In this document: one piece after another, positions 1 to 8,673 of the stretch
Position numbering within the stretch: the first letter of the stretch is position 1
How the letters are laid out: each line of letters opens with the position of its first letter
Source: Nitrospirota bacterium
GTDB taxonomy: Bacteria > Nitrospirota > Thermodesulfovibrionia > Thermodesulfovibrionales > JdFR-85
Assembly (NCBI GenBank): GCA_013152195.1
Contig: JAADGU010000011.1
Location: 1-35,991, forward strand
Direction of reading: 5' to 3'
DNA: 35,991 nt
Translations under genes and position numbers: made by a program
Notes under the pieces: model-generated
Database searches by the model: none
What the model saw: the letters and a program-made list of their open reading frames with translations, nothing else
What the model was told of the DNA's origin: nothing

Positions 1-1557
1 TCAAGTCGCAGGAAGATCATGATTCTTGGCAGCGGGCCTAACCGTATTGGTCAGGGTATAGAGTTTGACTACTGCTGTGTCCATGCGGTTTTTGCCCTTA
101 AAGAGATGGGTTATGAGACCATAATGGTGAACTGCAATCCAGAGACCGTCAGCACTGATTATGACACATCAGACAGGCTGTATTTTGAGCCCCTCACGCT
201 GGAGGATGTGTTGAGTATAATCGAGGTGGAGAAGCCGGAAGGTGTTATCGTCCAGTTCGGGGGGCAGACCCCTCTGAAATTAGCCGTTCCGCTTGAGAGG
301 GAAGGGGTAAGGATTCTTGGTACCCCTCCGGATGCCATTGACAGGGCAGAAGACAGAAGGAGGTTTAAGGAGCTTCTGCATAAACTTGGTCTGAGGCAGC
401 CCAATAGTGGGACGGCCATGAGTCCTGATGAGGCCGTCAGGGTGGGAAGAGAGATTGGCTACCCGGTAATGGTAAGACCCTCATATGTGCTTGGTGGCAG
501 GGCAATGGAGATTGTCTATGATGAGGCCTCACTGCAGGATTACATGCAGAGGGCGGTGAAGGCTTCGCCTGAACACCCTGTGCTTATTGACAAATATATA
601 ATGGATGCCATAGAGGTGGATGTGGATGCGGTCTCGGATGGGGAAGTTGTTGTTATCGGCGGACTGATGGAGCACATTGAGGAGGCTGGAATTCACTCAG
701 GGGATTCAGCCTGCTCCCTCCCTCCCTTTTCGCTCTCCGAGGAGATAGTCGGGGAGATAAAGAGGCAGGCGAGGGCACTTGCCAGGGAGATCGGGGTTGT
801 GGGACTCATGAATATCCAGTTTGCTGTGAAGGATAGCGACATCTATATCCTTGAGGTAAACCCAAGGGCATCAAGGACTATTCCCTTTGTGAGCAAGGCA
901 ACAGGTGTTCCCCTTGCAAAGATAGCAGCAAAGGTGATGGCCGGCACGAGACTGGAAGAACTCGGTCTGGTCTCTGAGCCGGCGTTGGGACATGTAGCAG
1001 TAAAGGAGGCAGTCTTTCCCTTTGACAGGTTTTCCGGAGTGGATACCATCCTGGGCCCTGAGATGAAGTCTACAGGTGAGGTCATGGGTATTGACAGGGA
1101 TTTCGGCCTTGCCTATGCCAAGGCCGAGGCATCGGCAAACAATCAGATACCGCTTGAGGGTAAGGTCTTTATAAGCGTGAGGGATGAGGATAAACCTGCT
1201 GTCCTGCCAATTGCCACGACATTTATTGAACAGGGTCTTAAGGTTGTAACCACGAGGGGAACCGCTTCTTTTCTGAAAGAGCATGGTCTCAATGCAGGGG
1301 TTGTGAACAAGCTCAAGGAGGGAAGGCCGAATGTTGTTGACCTTATCAAGAACAAGGAGATAAGTTTCATAATAAATACTGTTGAGAGTGCTGCAGCCCG
1401 GAAGGATTCCTTCTACATAAGACAGAGCGCCCTGGAGTACAAGGTTCCCTATACTACGACAATCTCTGGTGCCAGGGCCGTTGCAAGGGCACTTAAGGGG
1501 CTGAAGGAAAAACGCCTGACCATACTATCCATACAGGAGTACCATAGCAAAGGTTAA
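1..1557 (+). CDS. carB: Carbamoyl-phosphate synthase large subunit, C-terminal half (5' end outside window)
   Basis: CarB makes carbamoyl phosphate from bicarbonate, ammonia (from CarA) and two ATP for pyrimidine and arginine synthesis. The frame is open from base 1, so the gene enters from the left; about 518 codons are present against roughly 1,070 in the full protein. What is visible is the second ATP-grasp half, starting with the PNRIGQGIEFDYCCVHA signature, then NCNPETVSTDYDTSDRLYFEP, GGQTPLKLA, the ATP-grasp core (RPSYVLGGRAM) and EVNPRASRTIPFVSKATG. It ends with an MGS-like allosteric domain (GKVFISVRDEDK to FIINTVE). The downstream amidohydrolase begins 3 bases after the TAA, so the two are probably cotranscribed. 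Identity is secure. Confidence 0.97.
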   Translation, partial: SSRRKIMILGSGPNRIGQGIEFDYCCVHAVFALKEMGYETIMVNCNPETVSTDYDTSDRLYFEPLTLEDVLSIIEVEKPEGVIVQFGGQTPLKLAVPLEREGVRILGTPPDAIDRAEDRRRFKELLHKLGLRQPNSGTAMSPDEAVRVGREIGYPVMVRPSYVLGGRAMEIVYDEASLQDYMQRAVKASPEHPVLIDKYIMDAIEVDVDAVSDGEVVVIGGLMEHIEEAGIHSGDSACSLPPFSLSEEIVGEIKRQARALAREIGVVGLMNIQFAVKDSDIYILEVNPRASRTIPFVSKATGVPLAKIAAKVMAGTRLEELGLVSEPALGHVAVKEAVFPFDRFSGVDTILGPEMKSTGEVMGIDRDFGLAYAKAEASANNQIPLEGKVFISVRDEDKPAVLPIATTFIEQGLKVVTTRGTASFLKEHGLNAGVVNKLKEGRPNVVDLIKNKEISFIINTVESAAARKDSFYIRQSALEYKVPYTTTISGARAVARALKGLKEKRLTILSIQEYHSKG

Positions 1558-1560
1558 TGC

Positions 1561-2886
1561 ATGGGCAGAGAAGATGTTGATTTTATTATAAAGGGTGAGT
1601 ACGTTCTGACCATGACAGATGGGGGGCCTCTGCTTGGTGGTGCCGTGGCTGTAAGAGATGGTTACATTGTCGATGTTGGATTATCGGATGATTTAGAGGG
1701 CAGATATTTGCCGGATGAAGTCCTTGGTGGCAGTGCAAAGGCAGTAATGCCTGGCCTTGTCAACACCCATACTCATGCTGCCATGGTATTTTTCAGGGGA
1801 ATGGCTGATGACCTTCCTCTCAGGGTCTGGCTTGAGGATAATATATGGCCTGCAGAGGCAAGATGGCTGAGCCCTGATTTTGTCAGGGACGCAACTGAAC
1901 TGGCCTGCCTCGAGATGCTGAAGGCTGGAGTGACACTTTACAATGATATGTATTTTTTTGAGGATGCCTCTGCTGAGGGGATAAAGAGGCTCGGGATAAG
2001 GGCTGTTCTTGGAGCCGGCATCCTGGACTTTCCGACTGCCACTGCTCAGAATACTGCAGAGTATTTTGAGAGGGCCGAGGATTTTATAAAGAGATGGCTT
2101 GGAGATGAACTTATCACCCCCTCTATTGCGCCGCATGCCCCTTATACCTGCAGTCCCGGGACTTACCGGAGGGCCCTTGCTATAGGGGAGGAATATAACA
2201 TTCCTGTCCATACCCACCTCTGTGAAACCCGCTGGGAGGTGGAAGAGATAAAGAGAGTTTATGGCAAGTCCCCAATTGAGCACCTTGACTCCCATGGACT
2301 GCTCAATTCCCGCGTTGTTGCCGCCCATTGTGTCTGGCCCACAGAACGTGAAATAGAGATACTCGCTGAACGTGGTGTAAGTGTAGCACACTGCCTTGAG
2401 AGCAATCTCAAGCTTGCCTCAGGTATTGCCCCTGTGGTAAAGATGCTTGACGCTGGAATAAGGGTTGCCTTTGGCACTGATGGTGCAGCCAGCAATAATG
2501 ACCTTGATGTGATGAGCGAGATGTCAACAGCGGCAAAACTGCACAAGGCAGTCTCTGAAGACCCCACCGCACTCTCTGCACGTACTGCCCTGTTAATGGC
2601 CACCCTCCGGGGTGCTGAAGCCCTTGGCCTTGGAGAGAGGTTAGGGAGTCTTGAAAAGGGTAAACTTGCCGATATAGTGATAGTTGATCTTGATAAACCC
2701 CACCTTGCCCCGATTTATAATATCTATTCCCACCTTGTATATTCAGCAAAGGCCTCTGATGTGGAGAGCGTGATGGTTAATGGCAGATTGGTTATAAATG
2801 GTTATAAATCAATCATTACGCAGGAAGAGGAGATAATTTTTAAGGCCAGGGAGTGGAAAGACAGGATCGTGTCAGGGACGAGCTGA
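1561..2886 (+). CDS. mtaD: 5'-methylthioadenosine / S-adenosylhomocysteine deaminase-type amidohydrolase
   Basis: A 441-residue metal-dependent hydrolase of the amidohydrolase superfamily, in the MtaD/SAH-deaminase group that converts methylthioadenosine or S-adenosylhomocysteine to the inosine derivatives. Visible metal and active-site residues are H70-T-H72 (PGLVNTHTH), H217-T-H219 (VHTHLCET), H256 (AAHCVW) and D307 (FGTDGAASNND). The length fits the family, and the C-terminal beta-sandwich strand (KGKLADIVIVDLDKP) is present. The ATG follows the carB stop by 3 bases, with an AAAGG ribosome site inside the carB end. Substrate cannot be fixed from sequence: guanine or other aminohydrolases of the same fold are alternatives. 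It is the last gene before the tandem-repeat tract. Confidence 0.85.
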   Translation: MGREDVDFIIKGEYVLTMTDGGPLLGGAVAVRDGYIVDVGLSDDLEGRYLPDEVLGGSAKAVMPGLVNTHTHAAMVFFRGMADDLPLRVWLEDNIWPAEARWLSPDFVRDATELACLEMLKAGVTLYNDMYFFEDASAEGIKRLGIRAVLGAGILDFPTATAQNTAEYFERAEDFIKRWLGDELITPSIAPHAPYTCSPGTYRRALAIGEEYNIPVHTHLCETRWEVEEIKRVYGKSPIEHLDSHGLLNSRVVAAHCVWPTEREIEILAERGVSVAHCLESNLKLASGIAPVVKMLDAGIRVAFGTDGAASNNDLDVMSEMSTAAKLHKAVSEDPTALSARTALLMATLRGAEALGLGERLGSLEKGKLADIVIVDLDKPHLAPIYNIYSHLVYSAKASDVESVMVNGRLVINGYKSIITQEEEIIFKAREWKDRIVSGTS

Positions 2887-2951
2887 CAAGCGAGCAAGCT
2901 AACAAGCGAGCAAGAACAGGCTAACAAGCGAGCAAGCGAGCAAGCTAACAA
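2885..2951. repeat. Degenerate AACAAGCGAGCAAGCT repeats
   Basis: Immediately after the deaminase stop, imperfect copies of an AACAAGCGAGCAAGCT-like unit follow one another at least three times, with small insertions (AACAGG, GCGAGCAA). The tract leads without a break into the 7-bp array and shares the CAAGC core with the 8-bp array further on, so all three blocks probably arose from one expanding sequence. Confidence 0.85.
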
Positions 2952-3028
2952 GCCTAAAGCCTAAAGCCTAAAGCCTAAAGCCTAAAGCCTAAAGCCTAAA
3001 GCCTAAAGCCTAAAGCCTAAAGCCTAAA
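2952..3028. repeat. Tandem array of 11 perfect 7-bp units GCCTAAA
   Basis: Eleven uninterrupted copies of GCCTAAA were counted directly. Because 7 is not a multiple of 3, TAA falls in all three plus-strand frames and TAG in all three minus-strand frames every 21 bases, so nothing can be translated through it. It lies between the convergent ends of the deaminase and flgE. Confidence 0.97.
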
Positions 3029-3108
3029 GCCTACAAGCCTACAAGCCTACAAGCCTACAAGCCTACAAGCCTACAAGCCTACAAGCCTACAAGCCTACAA
3101 GCCTACAA
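3029..3108. repeat. Tandem array of 10 perfect 8-bp units GCCTACAA
   Basis: Ten uninterrupted copies of GCCTACAA follow the 7-bp array with no spacer. The unit looks like GCCTAAA with one inserted C. On the plus strand it contains no stop codon and would read A-Y-K-P-T-S-L-Q repeatedly; on the minus strand TAG appears in every frame. It ends at GCCTTTT, 18 bases before the flgE stop. Confidence 0.97.
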
Positions 3109-3126
3109 GCCTTTTAATTTTAAAAA

Positions 3127-4374
3127 CTATCTCTTCAGATTTACAACCTCCTGAAGAAGGTCGTCAGTAGTGGTGATTATCCTCGAGTTTGCCTGAAAAC
3201 CCCTCTGTGCAGCTATCATTTTGATGAATTCCTCTGCAAGGTCAACATTGCTCAGCTCAAGAGAGGCACTCAGAACCCTGCCGATTCCGGCTGTGCCCGG
3301 CTCTCCTATTATCGGCTGCCCTGATGAAAAGGATTCGGCGTAGAGGTTTCTGCCTATCTTGGTCAATTCCGTAGGGGCCGTAAACTTTGCAAGAGAAAGA
3401 CGGGCTACCGGTTTTGTCTGTCCATTTGTAAATATACCTGTAATAGTGCCGTCCTCTGATACGCTTAGTGTCTTGAGTGAACCGGCAGTGAACCCGTCCT
3501 GACTGAGAAAGACCGTGGCAGAGGCAGAACCGTACTGGCTCATGTCAGATATGTTAAACCTGACACTCTGTGCGCCGGTTGCGCCCCAGGGAGAAAAATC
3601 AAAAGTGGCTGTGAATTCCGGAGGGTCAGGGGTTGTGAGGCTCCCGGTATCGTCAAACTGGAGGGCCTGCGTCTCGATTATGGAATATGTTGGGGGATCA
3701 GTAGCCGGGTCTGTGACTGTGACGACATTTGTCTCCCACTGGTTTGCGGCTGTCTTTGTAAAATATGTAGTCAGGAGATGGTCGTTGCCCAGGCTGTCAT
3801 AGATCGTCAGGGATGTGGAAAAGTTGGACGTGCCCGACGTGTTTGTGATATCAAAGGGGCCTGTCACTGCATCCCTTGAGTCAAGGTTTACTGAAAACTC
3901 GGCATTGGCTGTTGGCTGTGGAGCACTGTTGAGGGATGCAACCGAGATGTCCCCTACCACACCTGTAGCACTGCCTCCCGAGTCATAGAGATAACCCTGA
4001 ACTCTCAGATTATCGGGTGTTACGAGATAACCATCCTTGTCGAGGGTAAACTGTCCGGCCCTTGTGTAAAAGTTTGAATTATCTTCCTTGACCATGAAGA
4101 ACCCATCGCCGTCAATTGCCATGTCAAGGGCGCTTGCCGTTGTCTCAAAAGAACCCTGGGTGAAGAGGGGGGAAATATCACTCACTATAACTCCTCTTCC
4201 AATTTGTGAGTTGCCCGAAGTTCCTGTGATGGTCTGGCTTAAGACATCACCAAATGCTACCCTGCTTGCCTTGTATCCAACTGTGTTCATGTTTGCAACG
4301 TTGTCACCTATTACCGAGAGAGAAGTCCCGTTTGCATTGAGTCCGCTTATTGCTGAAAAAAGGGCGGTTAACAT
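3127..4374 (-). CDS. flgE: Flagellar hook protein FlgE
   Basis: Structural subunit of the extracellular hook that joins rod and filament. About 415 residues. The N-terminus carries the rod/hook/filament signature (LFSAISGLNANGTSLSVIG then DNVANMNTVGYKASRVAF) and the C-terminus the matching helix (SNVDLAEEFIKMIAAQRGFQANSRII). The middle holds the FlgE D2 region. The frame stays open 7 codons further upstream, but the ATG at 4374 is preferred: AGGAGGTG lies 7 bases in front of it, and homologues start with MLxALFSAISGL. Last gene of the flagellar operon, 2 bases after flgD; the AT-rich tail beyond its TAG runs into the repeat tract. Confidence 0.96.
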   Translation of the reverse strand: MLTALFSAISGLNANGTSLSVIGDNVANMNTVGYKASRVAFGDVLSQTITGTSGNSQIGRGVIVSDISPLFTQGSFETTASALDMAIDGDGFFMVKEDNSNFYTRAGQFTLDKDGYLVTPDNLRVQGYLYDSGGSATGVVGDISVASLNSAPQPTANAEFSVNLDSRDAVTGPFDITNTSGTSNFSTSLTIYDSLGNDHLLTTYFTKTAANQWETNVVTVTDPATDPPTYSIIETQALQFDDTGSLTTPDPPEFTATFDFSPWGATGAQSVRFNISDMSQYGSASATVFLSQDGFTAGSLKTLSVSEDGTITGIFTNGQTKPVARLSLAKFTAPTELTKIGRNLYAESFSSGQPIIGEPGTAGIGRVLSASLELSNVDLAEEFIKMIAAQRGFQANSRIITTTDDLLQEVVNLKR

Positions 4375-4376
4375 TT

Positions 4377-4994
4377 TCAGACACCTCCTGCCCATATTTC
4401 TTTAATCTCACCGAGGGAAACCCTCGAGTTGTTGTCAAGCACAAGATATGTAATGCCGTCCTCAAAGCTGATGCCTGTAACCATTGACAGGGTCTCTGTG
4501 GAGACTGGTACCGAATTCCCGTTATTATCGGCGGCAGAGAAATTTACTGTATACAGGCCGTCGGGGAGGGGATTGCCGTTATTGTCTGTCCCATCCCAGA
4601 CGTATTTGCCGCCGCCGGCAGGCTGTTTCCCCAATTCAATGGCTCTGACGACCTCACCAGAGGAGTTATTGATGTTCAGTGTCATCTTTTCCACATTCTG
4701 TGAGACCTCGTAGGAGATCGCTGCAGAACCTTCAAGGTTTACACGATTGCCTTCAACCTTTACCATCTTACTCATAAGGTTTGTGGCAAGTGCGTTATTA
4801 AGGGAGTCCTGGTAGGAGAGGATTCCATCAAGGGTGTCTCCCATACTTATAAGTTGTTCGAGTGAACTGAACTGTGCAAGTTGTGCAGTAAACTCGGTAC
4901 TGTCCATAGGGTTTAGCGGGCTCTGATATCTCAGTTGGGTAGTAAACAGCCTTAAGAAATCGTCTTTTCCCACTGTTCCTGTCACTGGATTCAT
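4377..4994 (-). CDS. flgD: Flagellar hook capping protein FlgD
   Basis: Scaffold that caps the growing hook and allows FlgE to polymerise. 205 residues. The N-terminal FlgD region is clear (KDDFLRLFTTQLRYQSPLNPMDSTEF, then AQFSSLEQL). The C-terminal FlgD Ig/FnIII-like part has the typical GKYVWDGTDNNGNPLPDGLYTV stretch. The ATG has a strong AAGGAGG site 6 bases upstream. It sits between fliK (23-base gap) and flgE (2-base gap), the common fliK-flgD-flgE order of many bacteria. Confidence 0.96.
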   Translation of the reverse strand: MNPVTGTVGKDDFLRLFTTQLRYQSPLNPMDSTEFTAQLAQFSSLEQLISMGDTLDGILSYQDSLNNALATNLMSKMVKVEGNRVNLEGSAAISYEVSQNVEKMTLNINNSSGEVVRAIELGKQPAGGGKYVWDGTDNNGNPLPDGLYTVNFSAADNNGNSVPVSTETLSMVTGISFEDGITYLVLDNNSRVSLGEIKEIWAGGV

Positions 4995-5017
4995 TTCTTT
5001 CCTCCTTCTGTCATGGA

Positions 5018-6307
5018 CTATACGCGGATACTGACCGTGTATAGTCCCTGGTTAGCATGGTTTGACCTCTGTGGATTTACTTCTATGTCCTTTATATCTT
5101 TCTGGTTATCCCCGGCCTTCATCGATTTTTTATAACCCCTGTTTTTCAGGAAGAGTGAAAAACCTCCGGGAGTTAATCCCGCTTTTGCAAGGCTGTCGAA
5201 AAGCTGGGGCATGTTGTTCTGTAAATCCATCAGGCTCTTTAGCTTCTCAACTCCCAGCTCAGCCCTCACCTCGCCGTCATGTACAGATACCTCGATATCT
5301 ATCTTCCCGAGGCCTTCGGGTTCTATTGTGAGTTCTATGGAGGGGTTTTTGTGGGAAGAAGTTGCCTTGTTTATCTGTGTGCCGGACGTTTCCGGGAGTT
5401 TTTCAGAAAGGATGGTCTCTCCTGTCTTGTGGGTGCTGGAGTTACGGTTTATGTGCTGGGATTCTGTTTCAGGAATATCAATTTTTTGAAAGACGAAAGA
5501 GTTTTCGTTGCTGGGTCTGCTCTCCGGCCGGGAGGATATATCAGCGTCTTTCCTGTTCTGATGAAGTCCGGTTTCAAGCCCGGAGGCATCCTCAGGTGTT
5601 TTGCCGTTTAATATTGGATTGACCGAGGCCGTTTTTCCCGGCGTTGCATTGTTTTTGCCAGGTCCTTCTGTTTTTGGAGGTGTTCTTTGCTGGCCTGTGG
5701 TATTGTTGATAACAGCTGATTCCTCGGGGTTTGCAGGTTTAAGCTTATAGATTGCATTAGAGCCGTTCGTGTTTGGGATCTCCTTCTGTGTCTGAAGCGA
5801 TGCAGTTGTGGTTGCCTTGCCGTTCCCGGTAGTTGTTCCAGCGGAGGTTTCCTGTGCCTTATTCCCGGCCTTGCCTATAATGTTTGCCTGGTTCGGGGTA
5901 TCCGTAACTCCTGTTTTGTCCTGAGAGTTTTCCTGGCTTTGGTTTGTGCCAAGGGCCGCTTTAATAATATCTGACAGTACCGGAGATTGCTTCTCTCCGA
6001 TACCGGTTTGCTGCTGCGCAGCGGTGTCCGGGGTTAGAGCTGTTCCCCCTGATTCAGCACTCTTCCGGCCTCCCAGAGCGTTTTCTGGGTTCGGTGTGGA
6101 GACAGTGGACATAAAAAAGGGCAGAAATACAGAAAATGTTGCTGCTGTATCCACTCCTTTTTCTCCGGAGGAGGGACCTTTTTTTTCAGTGTCCGGCGTG
6201 CCCGGGACTATATTTATCGATGGAAGCAGCATTACAACGTTATGTATAGCAAGTGATATGCCAGGCCCGGGCAGACCTTCCAGCCGGATAAAACCCTGTC
6301 TTTTCAA
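5018..6307 (-). CDS. fliK: Flagellar hook-length control protein FliK
   Basis: Secreted ruler that sets hook length and triggers the export-specificity switch through FlhB. 429 residues by the longest reading. The first 300 residues are low-complexity, rich in T, N, G, K and P, as usual for FliK. The C-terminal domain is recognisable: IELTIEPEGLGKIDIEVSVH, then LQNNMPQLFDSLAKAGLTPGGFSLFL. The start is uncertain: the codon at 6307 is TTG with no good Shine-Dalgarno sequence, and the next ATG (in NVVMLLPS) is no better supported. Its place directly upstream of flgD fits. Confidence 0.88.
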   Translation of the reverse strand: MKRQGFIRLEGLPGPGISLAIHNVVMLLPSINIVPGTPDTEKKGPSSGEKGVDTAATFSVFLPFFMSTVSTPNPENALGGRKSAESGGTALTPDTAAQQQTGIGEKQSPVLSDIIKAALGTNQSQENSQDKTGVTDTPNQANIIGKAGNKAQETSAGTTTGNGKATTTASLQTQKEIPNTNGSNAIYKLKPANPEESAVINNTTGQQRTPPKTEGPGKNNATPGKTASVNPILNGKTPEDASGLETGLHQNRKDADISSRPESRPSNENSFVFQKIDIPETESQHINRNSSTHKTGETILSEKLPETSGTQINKATSSHKNPSIELTIEPEGLGKIDIEVSVHDGEVRAELGVEKLKSLMDLQNNMPQLFDSLAKAGLTPGGFSLFLKNRGYKKSMKAGDNQKDIKDIEVNPQRSNHANQGLYTVSIRV

Positions 6308-6386
6308 TGTCTTCTGGTTTGCGGGTCTGGTGGTATAAGAAGATTTTTCCTTTGGAAGGGAATTTTTTTCTCAGTGAGGTTGTTCT

Positions 6387-6923
6387 TTATCGTTTCTTTT
6401 TCATCTTTACGATCAACTTTTCAAGTCCTGGTATCTCCGTAATCTTTTTAGTCAGCCTTGCAGCCTTTCTCGGGGCCATCATGGAGAGGATATTTGCGGC
6501 CTTTCGCGGTTTCATAAATGCAAGGACCTTTACGGCCGTCTTCTCATCAAGCTCTTCAAGTCTTATTGCCGCCTCTTCAGGCTGCATCTTCTCGTATGTC
6601 TTTACCACATGCTGAATTTTTTCCTCTTTTGTGTTGTCTATCTCTGCAAGTATTTTCTCAACTCTTTCAAGGATATATTCATATTCCTTTATCCTTGCCA
6701 TGATATCTTTTCCCAGCTCCTGAAGTGCCTTCTCCCTTTCCTGCAGCAGCTGCTCCTTCTGGTCAAGTTCAGCCCCCTTGGTTTGAAGATATTGAAGGAG
6801 ATCGTCCTGTGAATAAACAGGAGAGGGCGTTGCAATAATTATAATCAGCAATGATGTCAGGATGAATCCTGGAATAAGCAGTGCCGGGTAAAGCGACTTT
6901 AATATGCCCGGGAGTTTTTTCAT
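6387..6923 (-). CDS. motE: MotE-like secreted coiled-coil protein (MgtE-N-type domain)
   Basis: 178 residues: an N-terminal hydrophobic segment (about residues 12-32) acting as signal anchor and ending near SPVYSQ, a charged coiled coil (about 45-105), and a C-terminal block of MgtE-N-like helical repeats (MQPEEAAIRLEELDEKTAVKVL, FMKPRKAANILSMMAPRKAARL). This layout matches the MotE family, periplasmic helpers of the flagellar motor described in Sinorhizobium, and often lies beside fliJ. The ATG overlaps the fliJ stop by 4 bases (ATGA), implying coupled translation. The gene name rests on architecture and context, not on a search; the exact motor role is inferred. Confidence 0.75.
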   Translation of the reverse strand: MKKLPGILKSLYPALLIPGFILTSLLIIIIATPSPVYSQDDLLQYLQTKGAELDQKEQLLQEREKALQELGKDIMARIKEYEYILERVEKILAEIDNTKEEKIQHVVKTYEKMQPEEAAIRLEELDEKTAVKVLAFMKPRKAANILSMMAPRKAARLTKKITEIPGLEKLIVKMKKKR

Positions 6924-7354
6924 CTCTTTATCCTTGTGGTGAATATGAAGTCGAATTCTTTCTGTTCCTTACGGTTGTTTGCCCTTGTCTCATTCAAACA
7001 TAGCTTTCCCCTGAGTTTCTCAACGAGCATCTTCTCCTTATATGCCTCTATCAGCAGTTTCTGCGTTTCATCAAGCTCTGCTATCTTTTTTATGATTGCC
7101 TCCCTCTGCTGGCACATCCTTATGTTCATCTGTGAGAAGTAGGAATGGAAGGTCTTGAGGGAGCCTGGATCTATGACATCATGTATCTGGTGGTCTTTAA
7201 AGGTTTCGAGGTTACCGGAAAGCTCTGTTTCCATGGTTTTCAGGCGTGCCTCTTCCTGATTAATAATGCCCTGCAGACGGTTTATCTCCATCTCGATCTC
7301 TTCCTTGCGCCACTCCTTTAATTTCAGGAGGCTGTTTAATGAATCTGATTTCAT
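6920..7354 (-). CDS. fliJ: Flagellar export chaperone/stalk protein FliJ
   Basis: 144 residues, almost entirely charged helix consistent with an antiparallel coiled coil. FliJ is the central stalk of the FliH-FliI ATPase and helps cycle export chaperones. Sequence conservation in this family is low, so the call relies on size, coiled-coil composition (SLNSLLKLKEWRKEEIEMEI at the start) and position directly after fliI. It overlaps fliI by 4 bases at the start and the next gene by 4 bases at the end, so all three are translationally coupled. Confidence 0.85.
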   Translation of the reverse strand: MKSDSLNSLLKLKEWRKEEIEMEINRLQGIINQEEARLKTMETELSGNLETFKDHQIHDVIDPGSLKTFHSYFSQMNIRMCQQREAIIKKIAELDETQKLLIEAYKEKMLVEKLRGKLCLNETRANNRKEQKEFDFIFTTRIKR

Positions 7355-8673
7355 AGTTCTTCTGCCTCAAAGAGGAGATAGAGTCCCTGAAGGCTGTCTC
7401 CCATGTCCCGTCTGTCATTTATGCCCTGCTTCAGGTAGCCACGCAGTCTGTCTATCATCTTTATGGCCCTGTCAACCTTCGGGTTTGTGCCTTCCTTGTA
7501 TGCACCGATGCTTATGAGGTCTTCATATTTCTTGTATGTGGACAGGTTTTCAATAAACATCATTGCAAGCTCTCTGTGTCGTTCGTTAACTATATCCAGC
7601 ATTACCCTGCTGACACTCCTTAATATATCAATTGCAGGGTAGACCCCCTCCATTGCAAGGTCCCTTGACAGGACTATATGACCGTCAAGAACAGACATGG
7701 AAGCGTCTGCCACAGGGTCGGTAAGGTCATCGCCTTCAACGAGTACGGTATAAAGCCCTGTGATGCTTCCGTTGTCTGAAGAGGTTCCGGCCCTTTCAAG
7801 CAGCCTTGGCATCAGGGTAAAGACTGAAGGAGTGTATCCCTTGGTGGTGGGTGGTTCTCCAATGGCAAGACCAACTTCCCTCTGTGCCATTGAGACCCTT
7901 GTCAGCGAGTCCATCATCAAAAGCACATCCATTCCCTGGTCCCTGAAATACTCTGCAATGGCCGTTGTGGTGAAGGCAGCCCTTACCTTTGCCAGGGGAG
8001 GCTCCTGGGCTGTACAGACTATCACCACTGACTTCTTCAGCCCTTCCTCTCCGAGGTCTCTTTCAATAAACTCCCTTACCTCCCTGCTCCTTTCACCGAT
8101 AAGACCTATTACATTCACCGTTGCCTCGGTATATCTTGCAATCATTCCAAGCAACACACTCTTGCCAACGCCGGTTCCAGCCATGATTCCCACCCTCTGC
8201 CCCTTTCCGCAGGTGAGTAATCCATTTATGGCCCTGATACCGAGGTCCATAGGTTCGGATATCCGCTGCCTTTCAAGCGGGTTGATCTGTTCTCCAAAGA
8301 GCGGATACGCATGACCTTCAATCCTTCCTTTTCCATCTATGGGGTTTCCGAGTGCATCTATCACCCTGCCAACGAGGTGCGGCGATACATTTACAGAGAG
8401 CTTCCTGCCCACCGGCAGTACCCTGCTGCCCGACTTTATACCCTGAATATCACCGACGGCCATAAGTAGTGCCTTATCGTCTTTGAAACCAACCACTTCG
8501 GCATCAACTATTGCCCCCCCTTCAGAGTAGACCTTGCAGGCCTCTCCAATGCTTGCCTTCATGCCTGTGGCCTTGAGGATAACACCTGTGATTTCAACCA
8601 CCCTGCCATAGACCCTCATCGGGTCAATACCCTCAAGGCTGTCTATATATCTCTCAATCGTTACTGTTTCCAA
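7351..8673 (-). CDS. fliI: Flagellum-specific export ATPase FliI
   Basis: Hexameric F1-beta-like ATPase at the cytoplasmic face of the flagellar type III secretion gate. Visible motifs are the N-terminal YGRVVEITG, Walker A GTGVGKS (in GIMAGTGVGKSVLLGMIARY), Walker B VLLMMDSLTRVSMAQREVG, and GEPPTTKGYTPSVF with the catalytic region. About 440 residues, normal length. The frame is open to a TTG at 8694, but that codon lacks a ribosome site. The TTG at 8673 has GGAG 6 bases upstream and gives METVTIERY, so it is chosen. It overlaps the fliH end by 20 bases. Confidence 0.96.
   Translation of the reverse strand: METVTIERYIDSLEGIDPMRVYGRVVEITGVILKATGMKASIGEACKVYSEGGAIVDAEVVGFKDDKALLMAVGDIQGIKSGSRVLPVGRKLSVNVSPHLVGRVIDALGNPIDGKGRIEGHAYPLFGEQINPLERQRISEPMDLGIRAINGLLTCGKGQRVGIMAGTGVGKSVLLGMIARYTEATVNVIGLIGERSREVREFIERDLGEEGLKKSVVIVCTAQEPPLAKVRAAFTTTAIAEYFRDQGMDVLLMMDSLTRVSMAQREVGLAIGEPPTTKGYTPSVFTLMPRLLERAGTSSDNGSITGLYTVLVEGDDLTDPVADASMSVLDGHIVLSRDLAMEGVYPAIDILRSVSRVMLDIVNERHRELAMMFIENLSTYKKYEDLISIGAYKEGTNPKVDRAIKMIDRLRGYLKQGINDRRDMGDSLQGLYLLFEAEEL

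Noticed and set aside
1693..2391. Minus-strand 232-codon ORF
   Set aside because: Fully antisense to the deaminase, rich in C, P and S, with no family features.
2885..3108. CRISPR array
   Set aside because: Units are 7-16 bases with no spacers between them; it is a simple tandem repeat.
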